Origin: Erwinia sp. JUb26
GTDB taxonomy: Bacteria; Pseudomonadota; Gammaproteobacteria; Enterobacterales; Enterobacteriaceae
Direction: 5' to 3'
Assembly (NCBI RefSeq): GCF_003751505.1
Contig: NZ_RJVB01000008.1
Span: forward strand, 62,001 to 126,000
DNA: 64,000 nt
Shown: positions 11,662-21,541 of the stretch, piece after piece
How positions within the stretch are numbered: the first letter of the stretch is position 1
Layout of the letters: every line of letters begins with the position of its first letter
Position numbers and translations under genes: made by a program
The notes under the pieces: generated by a model
Seen by the model: the letters and a program-made list of their open reading frames with translations, nothing else
What the model was told of the DNA's origin: nothing
Databases searched by the model: none

Positions 11662-12412
11662 CGAGCGTTGCCCCACCGTCAACCACGATATCCTGCATCG
11701 TAATGTGACCTGCGCTGTCAGAAGCCAGGAACAGCACCGCGCTGGCGATTTCATCCGGCCGGGCGATTTTCCCCAGTGGAATGCCCAGCTTGTACTGTCC
11801 GGGGTAGCCCGCAATCATCTGCTGCTCATCTTCCGGGCTTTGCCAAAGGCTGCGCTGCATGGCGGTATCCGTTGAGCCGGGCGAAACGATATTACAGCGC
11901 ACGCCGTAAGGTGCCATTTCGAGAGCGACGGTCATACACAGACTGCGCAGCGCCGCTTTTGATGCCCCGTAAGCCGACATGCCAATGCGAGGCGCGTGGG
12001 CAGCATTAGACGCCACGGTGACTATCGCTCCGGCACGCTGCTGGCGGAATACCGGCAGAGTCTGCTGGAACAGGTTAAATGCGCCACCGGCGTTAACCGC
12101 CAGGCAGGCCTGCCAGTCTTCAAACGCCAGTTCCTCGGTGGAGCCGGTACGTAAAATCCCGGCCGCATTGACCAGCACGTCCAGGTGCCGGGTATCGGAC
12201 AGCACTTTTTCGCAGACGCGTTTTACCTGCCAGGCATCGGCGATATCGACGATTTCCCGCTGGAAGGGGTAATCACTCTGCGAGAACTGTTTGTCAAAGC
12301 CAACGACGGACGCGCCAGCGGCAACAAAGGCCAGTGCGGTGTGATAGCCGATACCCTGGCCTGCGCCGGTCACCCATACCTGCTTACCGCTAAAATCGAA
12401 ACTGGCGGACAT
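11654..12412 (-). CDS. entA: 2,3-dihydro-2,3-dihydroxybenzoate dehydrogenase EntA
   Basis: NAD-dependent short-chain dehydrogenase forming 2,3-dihydroxybenzoate, the catechol of enterobactin. The 252 residues (248 in E. coli) start [18 protein letters not shown]. The Rossmann motif TGAGQGIGYHTALAF is present, as is the catalytic Tyr/Lys in SAYGASKAAL. The C-terminal MQDIVVDGGATLGA matches the family. The ATG at 12412 overlaps the entB stop by one base (TAATG). An in-frame ATG at 12442 within entB would add ten unconserved residues. Confidence 0.96.
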   Translation of the reverse strand: MSASFDFSGKQVWVTGAGQGIGYHTALAFVAAGASVVGFDKQFSQSDYPFQREIVDIADAWQVKRVCEKVLSDTRHLDVLVNAAGILRTGSTEELAFEDWQACLAVNAGGAFNLFQQTLPVFRQQRAGAIVTVASNAAHAPRIGMSAYGASKAALRSLCMTVALEMAPYGVRCNIVSPGSTDTAMQRSLWQSPEDEQQMIAGYPGQYKLGIPLGKIARPDEIASAVLFLASDSAGHITMQDIVVDGGATLGA

Positions 12413-13272
12413 TATGCTGGCTCCCGTGACAGTAGCTTCCACCAGCCATCAATACTGGGATTTTTAGCCAGAGAGATAAAATCGATATCGCTGTGGATCT
12501 GGCGCCAGCGGGCGGCCAGCGCCATCATCCGTACGGAATCAAGACCGTAATCCACCAGATTGTCGGCATCATCCAGATCTTCAGCATCATCATCCAGCAG
12601 CGACAGAACCAGCGTGCGCAGCTGGGCTTTACTGGCAGGCGTTGCCGCCGGCAGCAGCTCGGCGGTCATCACGACCTTACCGCTGCGTCCTGCCGTGTAG
12701 TTCAGCGCCATCAGATGCTCTTCACGACTGAAGTCCGCCAACGCGTCGGCAACCATAAACGGTTTGATATCGCGCATAAACGCATCGGTGGCGGTGGTCA
12801 GACAGCCAATGTGGGCGTATACACCACAGATGATCAGCTGGTCGCGCCCGGTTTCTTTCAGAATCGATTCCAGCGGCGAACGGTGGAAGGCACTGTAACG
12901 CCATTTCACCAGTACCTGATCCTGTTCATCCGGGGCCAGTGCGCTGACCACCCGCTGCCGGTCCGGATGCTGATTCAGACCCGGCCCCCACATATCATTC
13001 AGCAGCGCGCGATCCTGGTCACTCTGCTGATTGGGCTGAGCGGTATAAAACACCGGGATCCCCTGTGATTTACAGAACTGACGCAGGCGGGCAATATTCT
13101 CCACCACCTGGGCGACCAGCGGGCTGCCTTCTTCCCAAAAATTCAGGAAATATTCCTGCATATCATGGATCAGCAGCGCTGCGCGTGCGGGTTCAAAATC
13201 CCACTTCACTTTATTAACCGGCAGTTCTGCCTGCGCTGGCAGCGCATAGGACCGGAGTTTTGGAATGGCCAT
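12412..13272 (-). CDS. entB: Isochorismatase / aryl carrier protein EntB
   Basis: Bifunctional protein. The N-terminal isochorismatase converts isochorismate to 2,3-dihydro-2,3-dihydroxybenzoate, and the C-terminal aryl carrier domain holds 2,3-dihydroxybenzoate for the NRPS. The 286 residues (285 in E. coli) show [14 protein letters not shown] and [20 protein letters not shown] in the hydrolase. [10 protein letters not shown] near residue 245 gives the serine that carries phosphopantetheine. It is 15 bp downstream of entE and overlaps entA. The phosphopantetheinyl transferase (entD) is not in this window. Confidence 0.96.
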   Translation of the reverse strand: MAIPKLRSYALPAQAELPVNKVKWDFEPARAALLIHDMQEYFLNFWEEGSPLVAQVVENIARLRQFCKSQGIPVFYTAQPNQQSDQDRALLNDMWGPGLNQHPDRQRVVSALAPDEQDQVLVKWRYSAFHRSPLESILKETGRDQLIICGVYAHIGCLTTATDAFMRDIKPFMVADALADFSREEHLMALNYTAGRSGKVVMTAELLPAATPASKAQLRTLVLSLLDDDAEDLDDADNLVDYGLDSVRMMALAARWRQIHSDIDFISLAKNPSIDGWWKLLSREPA

Positions 13273-13287
13273 GGTCTCTCCTGAAAA

Positions 13288-14901
13288 TTAGAGGCTCTGA
13301 GTATTGGCAAGCTGCTGGCGCAGGCGTTTTTTATCCACTTTGCCGACCGGCGTGAGGGGGAGCGAAGCCACGCATTCGATGCGATCGGGGAGTTTGAACT
13401 CCGCCACGCCCAGCTCTCGCAGATGGCGACGCAGCGCCACCGGCTTCAGCACGCCCTGTGCCACAATAAAGGCGCAGCTTTTTTCGCCCATCAGACTGTC
13501 TTCCATGGAAACCAGCGCGGCGTGGATCACCTGACCGTGACGCAGCAGCAGGTTTTCGATCTCTTCAGCCGCGATCTTTTCACCACCGCGGTTGATCTGA
13601 TCCTTTTCGCGGCCCTGCACGGTGATGTAGCCATCGGGAGCGATAGAGATCAGATCGCCGGAGCAGTAAAAGCCCTGCCGATCGAAGCTGGCGGCATTAT
13701 GTTCAGGGCTGTTGTAGTAGCCCCGGAAGGTGTAAGGGCCTCGGGTCATCAGGAGGCCGGTCTCGCCGACAGGAAGCGGATTGCCGAATTCATCAGCCAC
13801 CCAGACCTCGTCATCTTCAGAGATTGGCCGCCCCTGGGTGGTCAGAATGTGCTGACTGTCATCATCCAGACGGGTGTAGTTGACCAGTCCTTCGGCCATG
13901 CCGAATACCTGCTGTAGCTGGCAGCCGATTTCCGTAAGGATACGGGTGGCAAGTGACTCACTCAGCCTGGCTCCGCCGACCTGCAGCAGGGTCAGGGAAG
14001 CCAGTGCGCGATTGCTGCCCCACTCCTGCACAGCCTGCAGCCACAGGCTGACGGCCGGCGGCACCAGCGCGGCCACGTTGACCTGATGTTTTTCGATCAG
14101 CGGGAAGCAGAGGTTCGCGCTGGGATCGCTGGCCAGCACTACGCAGCCACCGGCATGAAAGACGCCCAGCGCCCCCGGTGAGCTCATCGCATAGTTATGT
14201 GCGGCGGGCAGGGCGCAGAGATAGCGGGTGCTGCTGCTGAACTGGCAAATCTCAACGCTGCCACGAATGCTGTAGTCGTAATCATTGTGGGTTCGCGGGA
14301 TAAGCTTTGGCGTGCCGGTGCTGCCGCCGGAAAGCTGGAAAAAGGCCACTTCATCCGCCGCAGAGGGGGTTGCCATGAAGTTATCAGCCGTTTCATCGGC
14401 CATCCCCGCCAGCGACATCGCCACACCATGTTCATTACGTAAGGCGATAACGCTCAGTGTCGGAACCGCCCGCTTGAGCTGCTGCAGATAATCGTCATTG
14501 CTGAAAAGCGGATGCTGGCGATCGGCAATCAGCAACGCGGGCTGTAGCTGCGCCGCGTAGGCATCCAGCTCGTTCCGCTGATGACTGAATAGCGCGTTCA
14601 CCGGTGCCACCCCGATTTTAAGCAGAGCGAAAAACACGATATAGAAATCCGCGACGTTGCCCAACTGAACCAGCGCGGTATCGCCGCTTTTCAACCCGCG
14701 CCGCTGAAGCGCGGCCGCCAGCCGATCCGACTGCTGTGCCAGCTGCTGGTAGCTGTAGTGCCTGTCGCCTTCGATGACGGCGATCGCGGTATTTTGAGCC
14801 TGACGTTGCAAAATCTCCGTCATCGGCAGATCGAGCCAGTGACCCTTCGCGCGATAGCGTGCAGCCAGCTCATCCGGCCAGCGAGTATAGGGAATAGTCA
14901 T
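13288..14901 (-). CDS. entE: 2,3-dihydroxybenzoate-AMP ligase EntE
   Basis: Adenylating enzyme that activates 2,3-dihydroxybenzoate and loads it on EntB. The 537 residues (536 in E. coli) have the AMP-binding core [20 protein letters not shown] near 190. The A8 hinge region [20 protein letters not shown] and the catalytic-lysine tail [15 protein letters not shown] are also present. It starts 9 bp after entC and ends 15 bp before entB, consistent with one operon transcript. Confidence 0.97.
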   Translation of the reverse strand: MTIPYTRWPDELAARYRAKGHWLDLPMTEILQRQAQNTAIAVIEGDRHYSYQQLAQQSDRLAAALQRRGLKSGDTALVQLGNVADFYIVFFALLKIGVAPVNALFSHQRNELDAYAAQLQPALLIADRQHPLFSNDDYLQQLKRAVPTLSVIALRNEHGVAMSLAGMADETADNFMATPSAADEVAFFQLSGGSTGTPKLIPRTHNDYDYSIRGSVEICQFSSSTRYLCALPAAHNYAMSSPGALGVFHAGGCVVLASDPSANLCFPLIEKHQVNVAALVPPAVSLWLQAVQEWGSNRALASLTLLQVGGARLSESLATRILTEIGCQLQQVFGMAEGLVNYTRLDDDSQHILTTQGRPISEDDEVWVADEFGNPLPVGETGLLMTRGPYTFRGYYNSPEHNAASFDRQGFYCSGDLISIAPDGYITVQGREKDQINRGGEKIAAEEIENLLLRHGQVIHAALVSMEDSLMGEKSCAFIVAQGVLKPVALRRHLRELGVAEFKLPDRIECVASLPLTPVGKVDKKRLRQQLANTQSL

Positions 14902-14910
14902 GATTTACCT

Positions 14911-16086
14911 TTAATTGAGGCCAAATGCGCGCAGCATGGTATCCAGTTTGACGCCGGTTTCACGCCATTCGGATTCAGGGGTTGAATCGGGAACAATTCC
15001 CGCACCGGCAAACAGGCGAACCCGATTTCCGGCAACTTTCCCACAGCGAATAGTGACGACCCACTCACCGTTGCCATGCTCATCGCACCAGCCAACAATG
15101 CCGCCGAATAAATCGCGGTCGAAGGGTTCCAGCTCGGCAATCAGCCGCATGGCACTGGCATGAGGGTAGCCGCTCAGCGCCGGAGTCGGATGCAACAGGC
15201 AGGCCAGTGAAAGGGCATTTTCCGCCGGATGACTGACTTCGCCTTCTATCAGGGTGCCGAGATGCCACAGCGTGCCAGTGGTCAGCAGTTCCGGCTCGGC
15301 AGGGACTGCCAGGCGCTGGCTGCGTGATTGCAGCACATCGCGCAGCGCATCGATCACCAGTTGGTGCTCATAGCGGTCTTTGCGCGAGTTCATGAGCTGC
15401 TGACCGGCCGCGCGATCCTGTTCGCGATCGCTGTCCCGCTTTGCCGAGCCTGCCAGTGGATGCGTGTAGAAACGACGGTTGTGCATGCGCAGCAGCAGTT
15501 CCGGACTGGCACCCAGCAGGGAACCACCCTGTGCAAGCGGTACGTGAAAGTTGTAGCTGCCGGGGTTCTGGGTGATGAGTTGTTTCATCAGGCCATCAAT
15601 GTCGACCGGTTTTTCCGTCACGATGTCCATCAGACGTGACAGCACCACCTTATCCAGACGGGGGGAAGTCGTAGCCGCGATGGCCTGACTGACCATCCGC
15701 ATAAATTCAGGCTGCTCCGGCACGGCGGTACGCCGCAGAATATCGTTATGCACTGAGCCTCGGGGCTGCACCTGTTGCTGGAAGCTGCTGCGGTCAAAAA
15801 AGTGGCTTGTTTCAGGAATAAACAGCGCAGAGGGCTGACGGACATCAAAAGGGATGGCACCCACGACGACCGGATTGAGGATCCCCTGTCGTTTCGCTTC
15901 TGACAGATGCTGGCGGATATCGCGTTGAAAACGACCCGTCAGCATGTCACCTTCCAGCGCCGGAGTATTGATCGTGGTAAAGCAACCTTTCGCTGCGAGG
16001 CTCCGCCACGGAGACATAAAGAAAAAGCCACTGGCGGCAGCATCTGCGGCAAACTGCAGCGTGCTTTCTGAGGTTAACAATTCCAT
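14911..16086 (-). CDS. entC: Isochorismate synthase EntC
   Basis: Converts chorismate to isochorismate, committing it to siderophore synthesis. The 391 residues equal E. coli EntC. The chorismate-binding domain shows [33 protein letters not shown] and [19 protein letters not shown]. It is the first gene of entCEBAH; AAGGA lies eight bases before the ATG. In E. coli it diverges from fepB. Here it lies downstream of pmrB with a 258-bp gap holding a Fur-box-like site. A menaquinone MenF is excluded by the operon context. Confidence 0.96.
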   Translation of the reverse strand: MELLTSESTLQFAADAAASGFFFMSPWRSLAAKGCFTTINTPALEGDMLTGRFQRDIRQHLSEAKRQGILNPVVVGAIPFDVRQPSALFIPETSHFFDRSSFQQQVQPRGSVHNDILRRTAVPEQPEFMRMVSQAIAATTSPRLDKVVLSRLMDIVTEKPVDIDGLMKQLITQNPGSYNFHVPLAQGGSLLGASPELLLRMHNRRFYTHPLAGSAKRDSDREQDRAAGQQLMNSRKDRYEHQLVIDALRDVLQSRSQRLAVPAEPELLTTGTLWHLGTLIEGEVSHPAENALSLACLLHPTPALSGYPHASAMRLIAELEPFDRDLFGGIVGWCDEHGNGEWVVTIRCGKVAGNRVRLFAGAGIVPDSTPESEWRETGVKLDTMLRAFGLN

Positions 16087-16116
16087 TCTACGTCCTTATT
16101 TAAATGATAAACTTAG

Positions 16117-16131
16117 TAAGAATCATTATCA
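16117..16131 (-). promoter_or_regulatory. Fur-box-like operator before entC
   Basis: Read toward entC the site is TGATAATGATTCTTA. It matches the 7-1-7 Fur model TGATAAT-N-ATTATCA at 12 of 14 positions, 31 bp upstream of the entC ATG. Further ATGATAA-like halves lie at about 16103-16112. Iron repression of the operon is inferred. Confidence 0.75.
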
Positions 16132-16344
16132 TTTGCTTTCAGGGCCAGTAAGCTACGTTGAATGCTGCTAAGTGTCAATAAAGGTAAATTGATTTATTAG
16201 GCTCGTACTCGTGAGGGAATAGTAGCGTTTTACCCTATTATTAGCGGTTTTTCGTTGATCTGACAGGGTAATTACAGGTAATAGATGTGCGACGGGTTAG
16301 CGTTGCTAATTAAAATTCCAGAATGTTCTGTAATAATCGCTGGT

Positions 16345-17403
16345 TCAGTTGAGCTGCTGTGGGAACCGACATCCTGCATTCAGCCCGCTGCGATCGCTGC
16401 GATTGGTCAGGCTCAGCTGACCATGATGGATTTGTACGATGCGCTGCACGATATTCAGTCCCAGGCCGCTGCCACCAAACCGTTGGTCCATACGGCGGAA
16501 CGCTTTCACCACTTCCTGAACCTCGCTGGCATCAATGCCCGGGCCTTCATCGCGCACGGTCACCTGGCTACCGTTATCGGTGGCCGTCAGTATCAACGTG
16601 ATACAGCCGCCCTGCGGGCTGTAGCGCGAGGCATTCTCCAGCAGATTACGCAGCATCAGACGCAGCAGTACGGCGTCACCCTGCACGCGGCTGCCGTGGC
16701 TGGTATCCTCAACAATCAGCCGCTGCTGGTTAAGCGCGAGCATCTCTTCCATCTCCTGACGCAGTGGCTGTACTACTTCTTGCCAGCTCAGAGTCTGGTA
16801 GTGACCACTTACCATCATTTGCCCGGCACGCGACAGCATCAGAAGCTGTTCGATGACATGCATCAGCTGATCGACCCGGGCGACCAGCATCGTACCCAGT
16901 GGATTGCCTTCCTGCTCAAGCAGTTCCAGATGCAGTCTCAGGCCGGCTAGCGGCGTGCGTAATTCATGGGCCGCATCTGCCGTAAACAGCCGCTCCTGCT
17001 GTAGCGTATGGTCCAGACGCGCCAGTAGCTGATTCAGTGCGCCGGTAACCGCGACGATTTCATCCATATCCGAATGCAGCGGCAGAGGGGTCAGGTTATC
17101 CGCCGAGCGTGAGGCCAGGCTGCTTTGCAGTGAGCGTAAGGGGCGAATGATCCAGCTAATGGCCCAGAATGACAGCAGCAGGGTAAAGCACACCATCACA
17201 AGTGACGGCAGCAACAGTGAGGCAATCGCTTCGCGGATCTCGTTTTCCACTTGCTCATTACGTGCATGGTTAGTCAGCGTTTCATTCACCAGAAAGCTGA
17301 TTTGCTCCCGGCTTTCATGCCACAGCCAAAACGCGCTCATCAGCTGGCAGCTCAGCAGGATTAGCGCCAGCATAATCAGTAAACGCCGACGCATGCTGTT
17401 CAT
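16345..17403 (-). CDS. pmrB: Sensor histidine kinase PmrB/BasS
   Basis: Inner-membrane kinase that in relatives senses Fe3+, Al3+ and mild acid and activates PmrA to modify lipid A. The 352 residues contain TM1 (about 8-28), a short periplasmic loop (about 29-62) and TM2 (about 63-87). HAMP follows, then the H-box FTADAAHELRTPL with His146 and the ATPase boxes DEGPGIDASE and GGSGLGLNIV. Two ExxE motifs lie in the loop (ESRE 30-33 and EIRE 55-58), the type of motif tied to ferric iron sensing in Salmonella PmrB. Its ATG overlaps the pmrA stop by four bases. QseC is less similar. Confidence 0.92.
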   Translation of the reverse strand: MNSMRRRLLIMLALILLSCQLMSAFWLWHESREQISFLVNETLTNHARNEQVENEIREAIASLLLPSLVMVCFTLLLSFWAISWIIRPLRSLQSSLASRSADNLTPLPLHSDMDEIVAVTGALNQLLARLDHTLQQERLFTADAAHELRTPLAGLRLHLELLEQEGNPLGTMLVARVDQLMHVIEQLLMLSRAGQMMVSGHYQTLSWQEVVQPLRQEMEEMLALNQQRLIVEDTSHGSRVQGDAVLLRLMLRNLLENASRYSPQGGCITLILTATDNGSQVTVRDEGPGIDASEVQEVVKAFRRMDQRFGGSGLGLNIVQRIVQIHHGQLSLTNRSDRSGLNAGCRFPQQLN

Positions 17404-18062
17404 TCACGCTCTTCCAGACGGTAGCCGACGCCGCGCACGGTCTTGATGCGATCTTTGCCAAGTTTGCGGCGAAGATTATGGATATGGACCTCTAATGTGT
17501 TCGAACTGGTATCATCCTGCCAGCTGTAAAGGTCCTGCTGCAGCGTTTCGCGATGCACCGTCTGACCCAGACGCATCAGCAGGCGCGTCAGCAGGGCGAA
17601 CTCCTTTGGCGTGACTTCGACAGGAAGATTTTCGACGGCAACCTGCTGGGAAGAGAGATTCAGCGTCATATCGCCGCGCTCCAGCAGGTTATCGCTGTGT
17701 CCCTGATAGCGACGGATCAGCGCCCGAGCGCGGGCTTTCAGCTCAGCCAGCGCAAACGGCTTCACCAGATAGTCGTCGGCGCCGGCATCCAGCCCTTCAA
17801 CCCGGTCTTCCAGCGCATCGCGCGCCGTCAGAATCAGCACTGGTAAATCGTTCTGTTCTTTGCGCCACTGGCGCAGCAGTTCGGTACCGTCGCGATCGGG
17901 CAGCCCGAGATCCAGCACGATCAGGCTGTACTGGCCGCTGCGCAGGAATGCGACCGCCTGGGTCGCATTCGCCGCGCAGTCCACGGCGTAACCTTCTCCG
18001 GTCATCGCCAGAGTCAGGCCCTTCTGCAGCAGTTCATCGTCCTCAACAATTAATATTTTCAA
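17400..18062 (-). CDS. pmrA: Response regulator PmrA/BasR
   Basis: OmpR-family DNA-binding regulator, partner of PmrB. The 220-residue protein has the receiver domain with phospho-acceptor Asp51 in VLDLGLPDRDG, Lys in DDYLVKPFALAEL, and a winged-helix output domain ending TNTLEVHIHNLRRK-like (SNTLEVHIHNLRRKLG). Resemblance to E. coli BasR is high along the whole length. It precedes pmrB with ATGA overlap and follows dacB by only 3 bp, so it may be cotranscribed with dacB. A lipid A modification gene such as eptA is not adjacent. Confidence 0.93.
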   Translation of the reverse strand: MKILIVEDDELLQKGLTLAMTGEGYAVDCAANATQAVAFLRSGQYSLIVLDLGLPDRDGTELLRQWRKEQNDLPVLILTARDALEDRVEGLDAGADDYLVKPFALAELKARARALIRRYQGHSDNLLERGDMTLNLSSQQVAVENLPVEVTPKEFALLTRLLMRLGQTVHRETLQQDLYSWQDDTSSNTLEVHIHNLRRKLGKDRIKTVRGVGYRLEERE

Positions 18063-18065
18063 TGA

Positions 18066-19499
18066 TTAATTATTCCGGTAAACGTCCTTATACAGACGAC
18101 TTTCAAAGCGAACCAGCGGGATGCGGCGCTGGCGCTGATCTTCCGGCGGTACGGCATAACCGGACAGGAATTGAACGAAGGCCACCCGCTGCCCGCTGGC
18201 GGTGGTCATAAAGCCCGCCAGGTTATACACGCCCTGTAATGAGCCGGTTTTAGCCGAAACTTTGCCGTCAACGCCCGCCTCGTGCAGGCCGCCGCGATAG
18301 CGCAGGGTGCCATCATAACCGGCCAGCGGCAGCATCGAGATGATATTGAGCTGCTGATCGTTCTGCGCGATATATTGCAGTACCTGCATCATGGTAGCAG
18401 GAGAAATCAGATCGTGGCGTGACAGCCCGGAACCGTCGACCTGAATGCTGTTACCCAGGTCGATATTGGCCTTCTGGCGCAGGATTTGGCGTACTGCATC
18501 TGAACCTGCCCGCCAGGTACCTGGTACGTTAAAGCGCTCATGGCCAATCGTGCGGAAGACGGTATCCGCAATCATGTTATCCGATTTTTTCAGCATGATT
18601 TTCAGTAGGTCCCGCAGCGGGGCCGACTGGGTTTGTGCCAGCACGGTGCCGGGCTGGGTGACCAGAGTCTGGCGTATCAGATGTCCGCTGTAATCAATAC
18701 CGGCATTTTGCAGTTCAGATTTCAGGATCGCTCCGGCGTAGCTGGCGCCATCCTGAATAGCGAAAGCCAGCGGCAACGGCTCCGCGCGCTGGGTGAGGCA
18801 ACCGGTTAGCGTGAAGCGATTCAGTTCACCCGGTACCACATCCAGTTCGCAGTACTGCGCGTCTGCAGAGCCCCTGGCCAGCGTTCTGACTTCGCTAAAC
18901 ATATTCACCGGATACCAGGAGGCTACGCGGATAAAGGCTTTGTCCCCCGGCGTCGGTGCGCTATAGAGTGAAACCGAGAAGCAGTTACGATCCACAATGG
19001 CAGCACCCGGCGGCGCGCTGAAGCACTGCGTCATGTCGTTCCACGGCCAGCCTGGCGCTTTATCGTGGCTGGCAAAAACCGAGGTATCAATCACCAGATT
19101 ACCGGCGATATGTTCTACACCCTGTTTTTTCAGGTTGGTAACCATGTTGCGCACATCCTGACGTGTTAACGTCGGATCGCCACCGAACCGGGCAACCAGA
19201 TCGCCGCGCAGCGTATTGCCGCTGATGCTGCCCTTGCTTTCAAGCTGGGTGTTAAAGCGGTAATCAGGGCCAAGCTGTAGCATGGCGGCCAGCGCCGTAA
19301 TCACCTTCATTGTGCTGGCGGGTAGCGCCATCTGCTGGCTGTGATAATCAATAGAGGGCGTTGTCGCCCCAATTTTTTGTACTACGAGCGCCAGGTTTGC
19401 GCCGTCGGGAAGGTACTGGGTATAGTCTTCGACCGGGGCTGCCTGTGCCTGCAGCATAAATGCGCAGCTAAGGCCGGTAACAATTCGTGAAAATCGCAT
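18066..19499 (-). CDS. dacB: D-alanyl-D-alanine carboxypeptidase/endopeptidase DacB (PBP4)
   Basis: Periplasmic class-C penicillin-binding protein that trims and cleaves peptidoglycan cross-links. The 477 residues equal E. coli DacB. The signal peptide MRFSRIVTGLSCAFMLQAQA is followed by the catalytic SxxK (S62-T-M-K65), the SxN motif KKSDNMI near 305 and the KTG box SAKTGSLQG near 417. I chose the ATG at 19499; an ATG 45 bp upstream adds residues before the signal peptide. It diverges from greA, and pmrAB follows within 3 bp. Confidence 0.97.
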   Translation of the reverse strand: MRFSRIVTGLSCAFMLQAQAAPVEDYTQYLPDGANLALVVQKIGATTPSIDYHSQQMALPASTMKVITALAAMLQLGPDYRFNTQLESKGSISGNTLRGDLVARFGGDPTLTRQDVRNMVTNLKKQGVEHIAGNLVIDTSVFASHDKAPGWPWNDMTQCFSAPPGAAIVDRNCFSVSLYSAPTPGDKAFIRVASWYPVNMFSEVRTLARGSADAQYCELDVVPGELNRFTLTGCLTQRAEPLPLAFAIQDGASYAGAILKSELQNAGIDYSGHLIRQTLVTQPGTVLAQTQSAPLRDLLKIMLKKSDNMIADTVFRTIGHERFNVPGTWRAGSDAVRQILRQKANIDLGNSIQVDGSGLSRHDLISPATMMQVLQYIAQNDQQLNIISMLPLAGYDGTLRYRGGLHEAGVDGKVSAKTGSLQGVYNLAGFMTTASGQRVAFVQFLSGYAVPPEDQRQRRIPLVRFESRLYKDVYRNN

Positions 19500-19614
19500 A
19501 ATCTCGCGGTAACTGACAGGTGATGCTGTCATACTACGGTGCATTGCGGTGGAAAGTAAACGATGACCCCCAGGGAACTCTGGGGTAAAATACGTATCAA
19601 ATTGAAAAATAGAT

Positions 19615-19655
19615 CCTGACCTGGAGTTTCCTCCGGGTCAGGCTTCTTTTGTTTT
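19615..19655 (+). promoter_or_regulatory. Hairpin with T tract in the greA leader (GraL-like)
   Basis: CCTGACC (19615-19621) pairs with GGTCAGG (19636-19642), with GGAG/CTCC inside, followed by CTTCTTTTGTTTT. It lies about 94 bp upstream of the greA ATG. The E. coli greA leader makes the short terminated RNA GraL, so this is a likely equivalent. A second small hairpin (CCCCA/TGGGG) lies just upstream at 19568-19585. Confidence 0.6.
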
Positions 19656-19748
19656 AAATCAGTAGAAAGCGCCGCAGAACGCCTTTTCTGCATGCCATCC
19701 GTCAGGACGACGACACTTTGAACAGGAAAGATTTTAAGAGGTATTGAG

Positions 19749-20231
19749 ATGAATCAGATTCCGATGACGTTAAAAGGCGCAGACAAATTGCGCGAAGAGC
19801 TGGAAGAGCTCAAAACTGTAAAACGCCCCAGGATTATTGCCTCAATTGCTGAAGCGCGGGAGCACGGTGACCTGAAGGAAAATGCGGAATATCACGCTGC
19901 TCGCGAAGAGCAGGGATTCTGCGAGGGCCGTATCCAGGAAATTGAAGCAAAGCTTTCTAATGCTCAGGTGATTGATGTCACAAAAATGGCCAGTAACGCT
20001 AACGGTCGGGTGATTTTTGGTGCCACCGTTACCGTGTTGAATGTCGATACTGATGAAGAGTCAACCTATCGCATTGTGGGTGATGATGAAGCTAACTTTA
20101 AGCAAAATCTGATCTCCATCAATTCTCCGATGGCACGTGGCCTGGTGGGTAAAGTTGTTGATGATGTGGCTATCATCAAAACCCCCGGCGGCGATGTGGA
20201 ATATGAAGTGTTAAACGTTCAGTACCTCTGA
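19749..20231 (+). CDS. greA: Transcript cleavage factor GreA
   Basis: Binds RNA polymerase through the secondary channel and stimulates cleavage of backtracked transcripts. The 160 residues (158 in E. coli) have the N-terminal coiled coil with [18 protein letters not shown], whose tip carries the catalytic acidic pair, then the FKBP-like domain with [24 protein letters not shown] supplies the ribosome-binding region. A two-residue insertion ([10 protein letters not shown]) explains the length difference. Confidence 0.97.
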   Translation: MNQIPMTLKGADKLREELEELKTVKRPRIIASIAEAREHGDLKENAEYHAAREEQGFCEGRIQEIEAKLSNAQVIDVTKMASNANGRVIFGATVTVLNVDTDEESTYRIVGDDEANFKQNLISINSPMARGLVGKVVDDVAIIKTPGGDVEYEVLNVQYL

Positions 20232-20274
20232 TTTTTGCTATCCTCATTATGGATGAGGGTTTTGTAAAGATAAG

Positions 20275-20299
20275 AAAAAGGCCGCACTGCGGCCTTTTA
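20275..20299 (+). terminator. Intrinsic terminator after greA
   Basis: AAAAGGCCGCA pairs with TGCGGCCTTTT with almost no loop excess. The symmetric A/T flanks could also serve the convergent yhbY. Confidence 0.85.
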
Positions 20300-20374
20300 T
20301 CGGAATGAGGAGCGTGGCACTTTCTCCTGACCTGAGTTTATATGGAAAGGCCGGTCAGCAGACCAGCCGACCCC

Positions 20375-20668
20375 TCAGCGCGGAATGGAGATCTTGCGTT
20401 CCTTCGTTGGACGGTACAGCACCAGCGTCTTGCCGATAACCTGCACGTTGACTGCACGGGTTTCGCGCACGATAGCTTCAACCACCAGGGCTTTCGTCTC
20501 ACGGTCTTCCGTGGCGATTTTCACCTTGATGAGTTCATGGTGCTCCAGTGCATGTTCGATCTCGGCCAGCACTCCCTCGGTCAAGCCATTGTTGCCCAGC
20601 ATAACAACTGGCTTCAGCGGATGGGCCAGACCTTTCAGGTGCTGTTTTTGTTTGGTACTCAGATTCAT
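20375..20668 (-). CDS. yhbY: CRM-domain ribosome assembly protein YhbY
   Basis: Small RNA-binding protein of the CRM family found on pre-50S particles. The 97 residues match E. coli YhbY, with the GxxG-type motif VMLGNNGLTEGV near 23-34 and the basic start MNLSTKQKQHLKGLAHPLKP. It lies between greA (convergent) and rlmE (divergent), the conserved position. Confidence 0.95.
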   Translation of the reverse strand: MNLSTKQKQHLKGLAHPLKPVVMLGNNGLTEGVLAEIEHALEHHELIKVKIATEDRETKALVVEAIVRETRAVNVQVIGKTLVLYRPTKERKISIPR

Positions 20669-20795
20669 CGTATTTTTTACTTACATTGGGATTGAAAACG
20701 GGTCATTCTACCGCCATCTCGAGTGTATCACCAAATCGGCTTCGCTGATTTGTGCGGTTATTTATCGCTTACGTTGAATCATAGTTGGAAATTGT

Positions 20796-21425
20796 ATGAC
20801 TGGTAAAAAGCGTTCGGCCAGTTCCAGCCGCTGGCTACAGGAACACTTTAGCGATAAATATGTGCTTCAGGCGCAGAAAAAAGGGTTGCGTTCGCGCGCC
20901 TGGTTTAAACTGGATGAAATACAGCAGGGCGACAAACTTTTCAAACCCGGTATGACCGTGGTTGATCTTGGTGCGGCTCCGGGCGGTTGGTCACAGTACG
21001 TGGTAACGCAGATTGGGGCAAAAGGTCGCGTTATTGCCTGTGATATCCTGCCGATGGATCCCATTGTTGGTGTCGACTTCCTTCAGGGCGATTTTCGCGA
21101 TGAAGAAGTCCTGAAAACGCTGCTGGAACGTGTTGGTGAGACTAAAGTTCAGGTTGTGATGTCGGATATGGCACCCAACATGACAGGTACACCCGCAGTT
21201 GATATTCCCCGGTCGATGTATTTATGTGAGCTTGCCCTGGAAATGTGCCGTGACGTACTGGCACCCAACGGCAGCTTTTTAGTGAAGGTGTTTCAGGGAG
21301 ATGGTTTTGAAGAATACCTGCGGGAAATTCGCTCCCTGTTTACGAAAGTAAAAATTCGTAAGCCGGACGCTTCACGTTCTCGTTCGCGTGAAGTGTATAT
21401 TGTAGCGACAGGGCGCAAACCGTAA
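20796..21425 (+). CDS. rlmE: 23S rRNA 2'-O-ribose U2552 methyltransferase RlmE
   Basis: Heat-shock methyltransferase (RrmJ/FtsJ) that modifies U2552 on the 50S subunit. The 209 residues are full length. The SAM-binding motif [15 protein letters not shown] is near 50-64, and the catalytic Lys-Asp-Lys tetrad context is seen in [21 protein letters not shown] and [15 protein letters not shown]. It precedes ftsH by 116 bp as in E. coli, where the pair is sigma-32 controlled; I did not identify a clear heat-shock promoter. Confidence 0.97.
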   Translation: MTGKKRSASSSRWLQEHFSDKYVLQAQKKGLRSRAWFKLDEIQQGDKLFKPGMTVVDLGAAPGGWSQYVVTQIGAKGRVIACDILPMDPIVGVDFLQGDFRDEEVLKTLLERVGETKVQVVMSDMAPNMTGTPAVDIPRSMYLCELALEMCRDVLAPNGSFLVKVFQGDGFEEYLREIRSLFTKVKIRKPDASRSRSREVYIVATGRKP

Positions 21426-21541
21426 CCCTCATAGCCGGATCCGCCGCTGCAGTTTCGCAGCGATTCCAGATGTGAAGGATATGTAGTACCCTACGCTGTC
21501 TGTTAACACAGTTGTAATAAGAGGTTAATCCCTTGAGTGAC

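Noticed and set aside
16345-18062. QseBC rather than PmrAB
   Set aside because: The response regulator and the kinase's short ExxE-bearing periplasmic loop align better with BasR/BasS along their full length.
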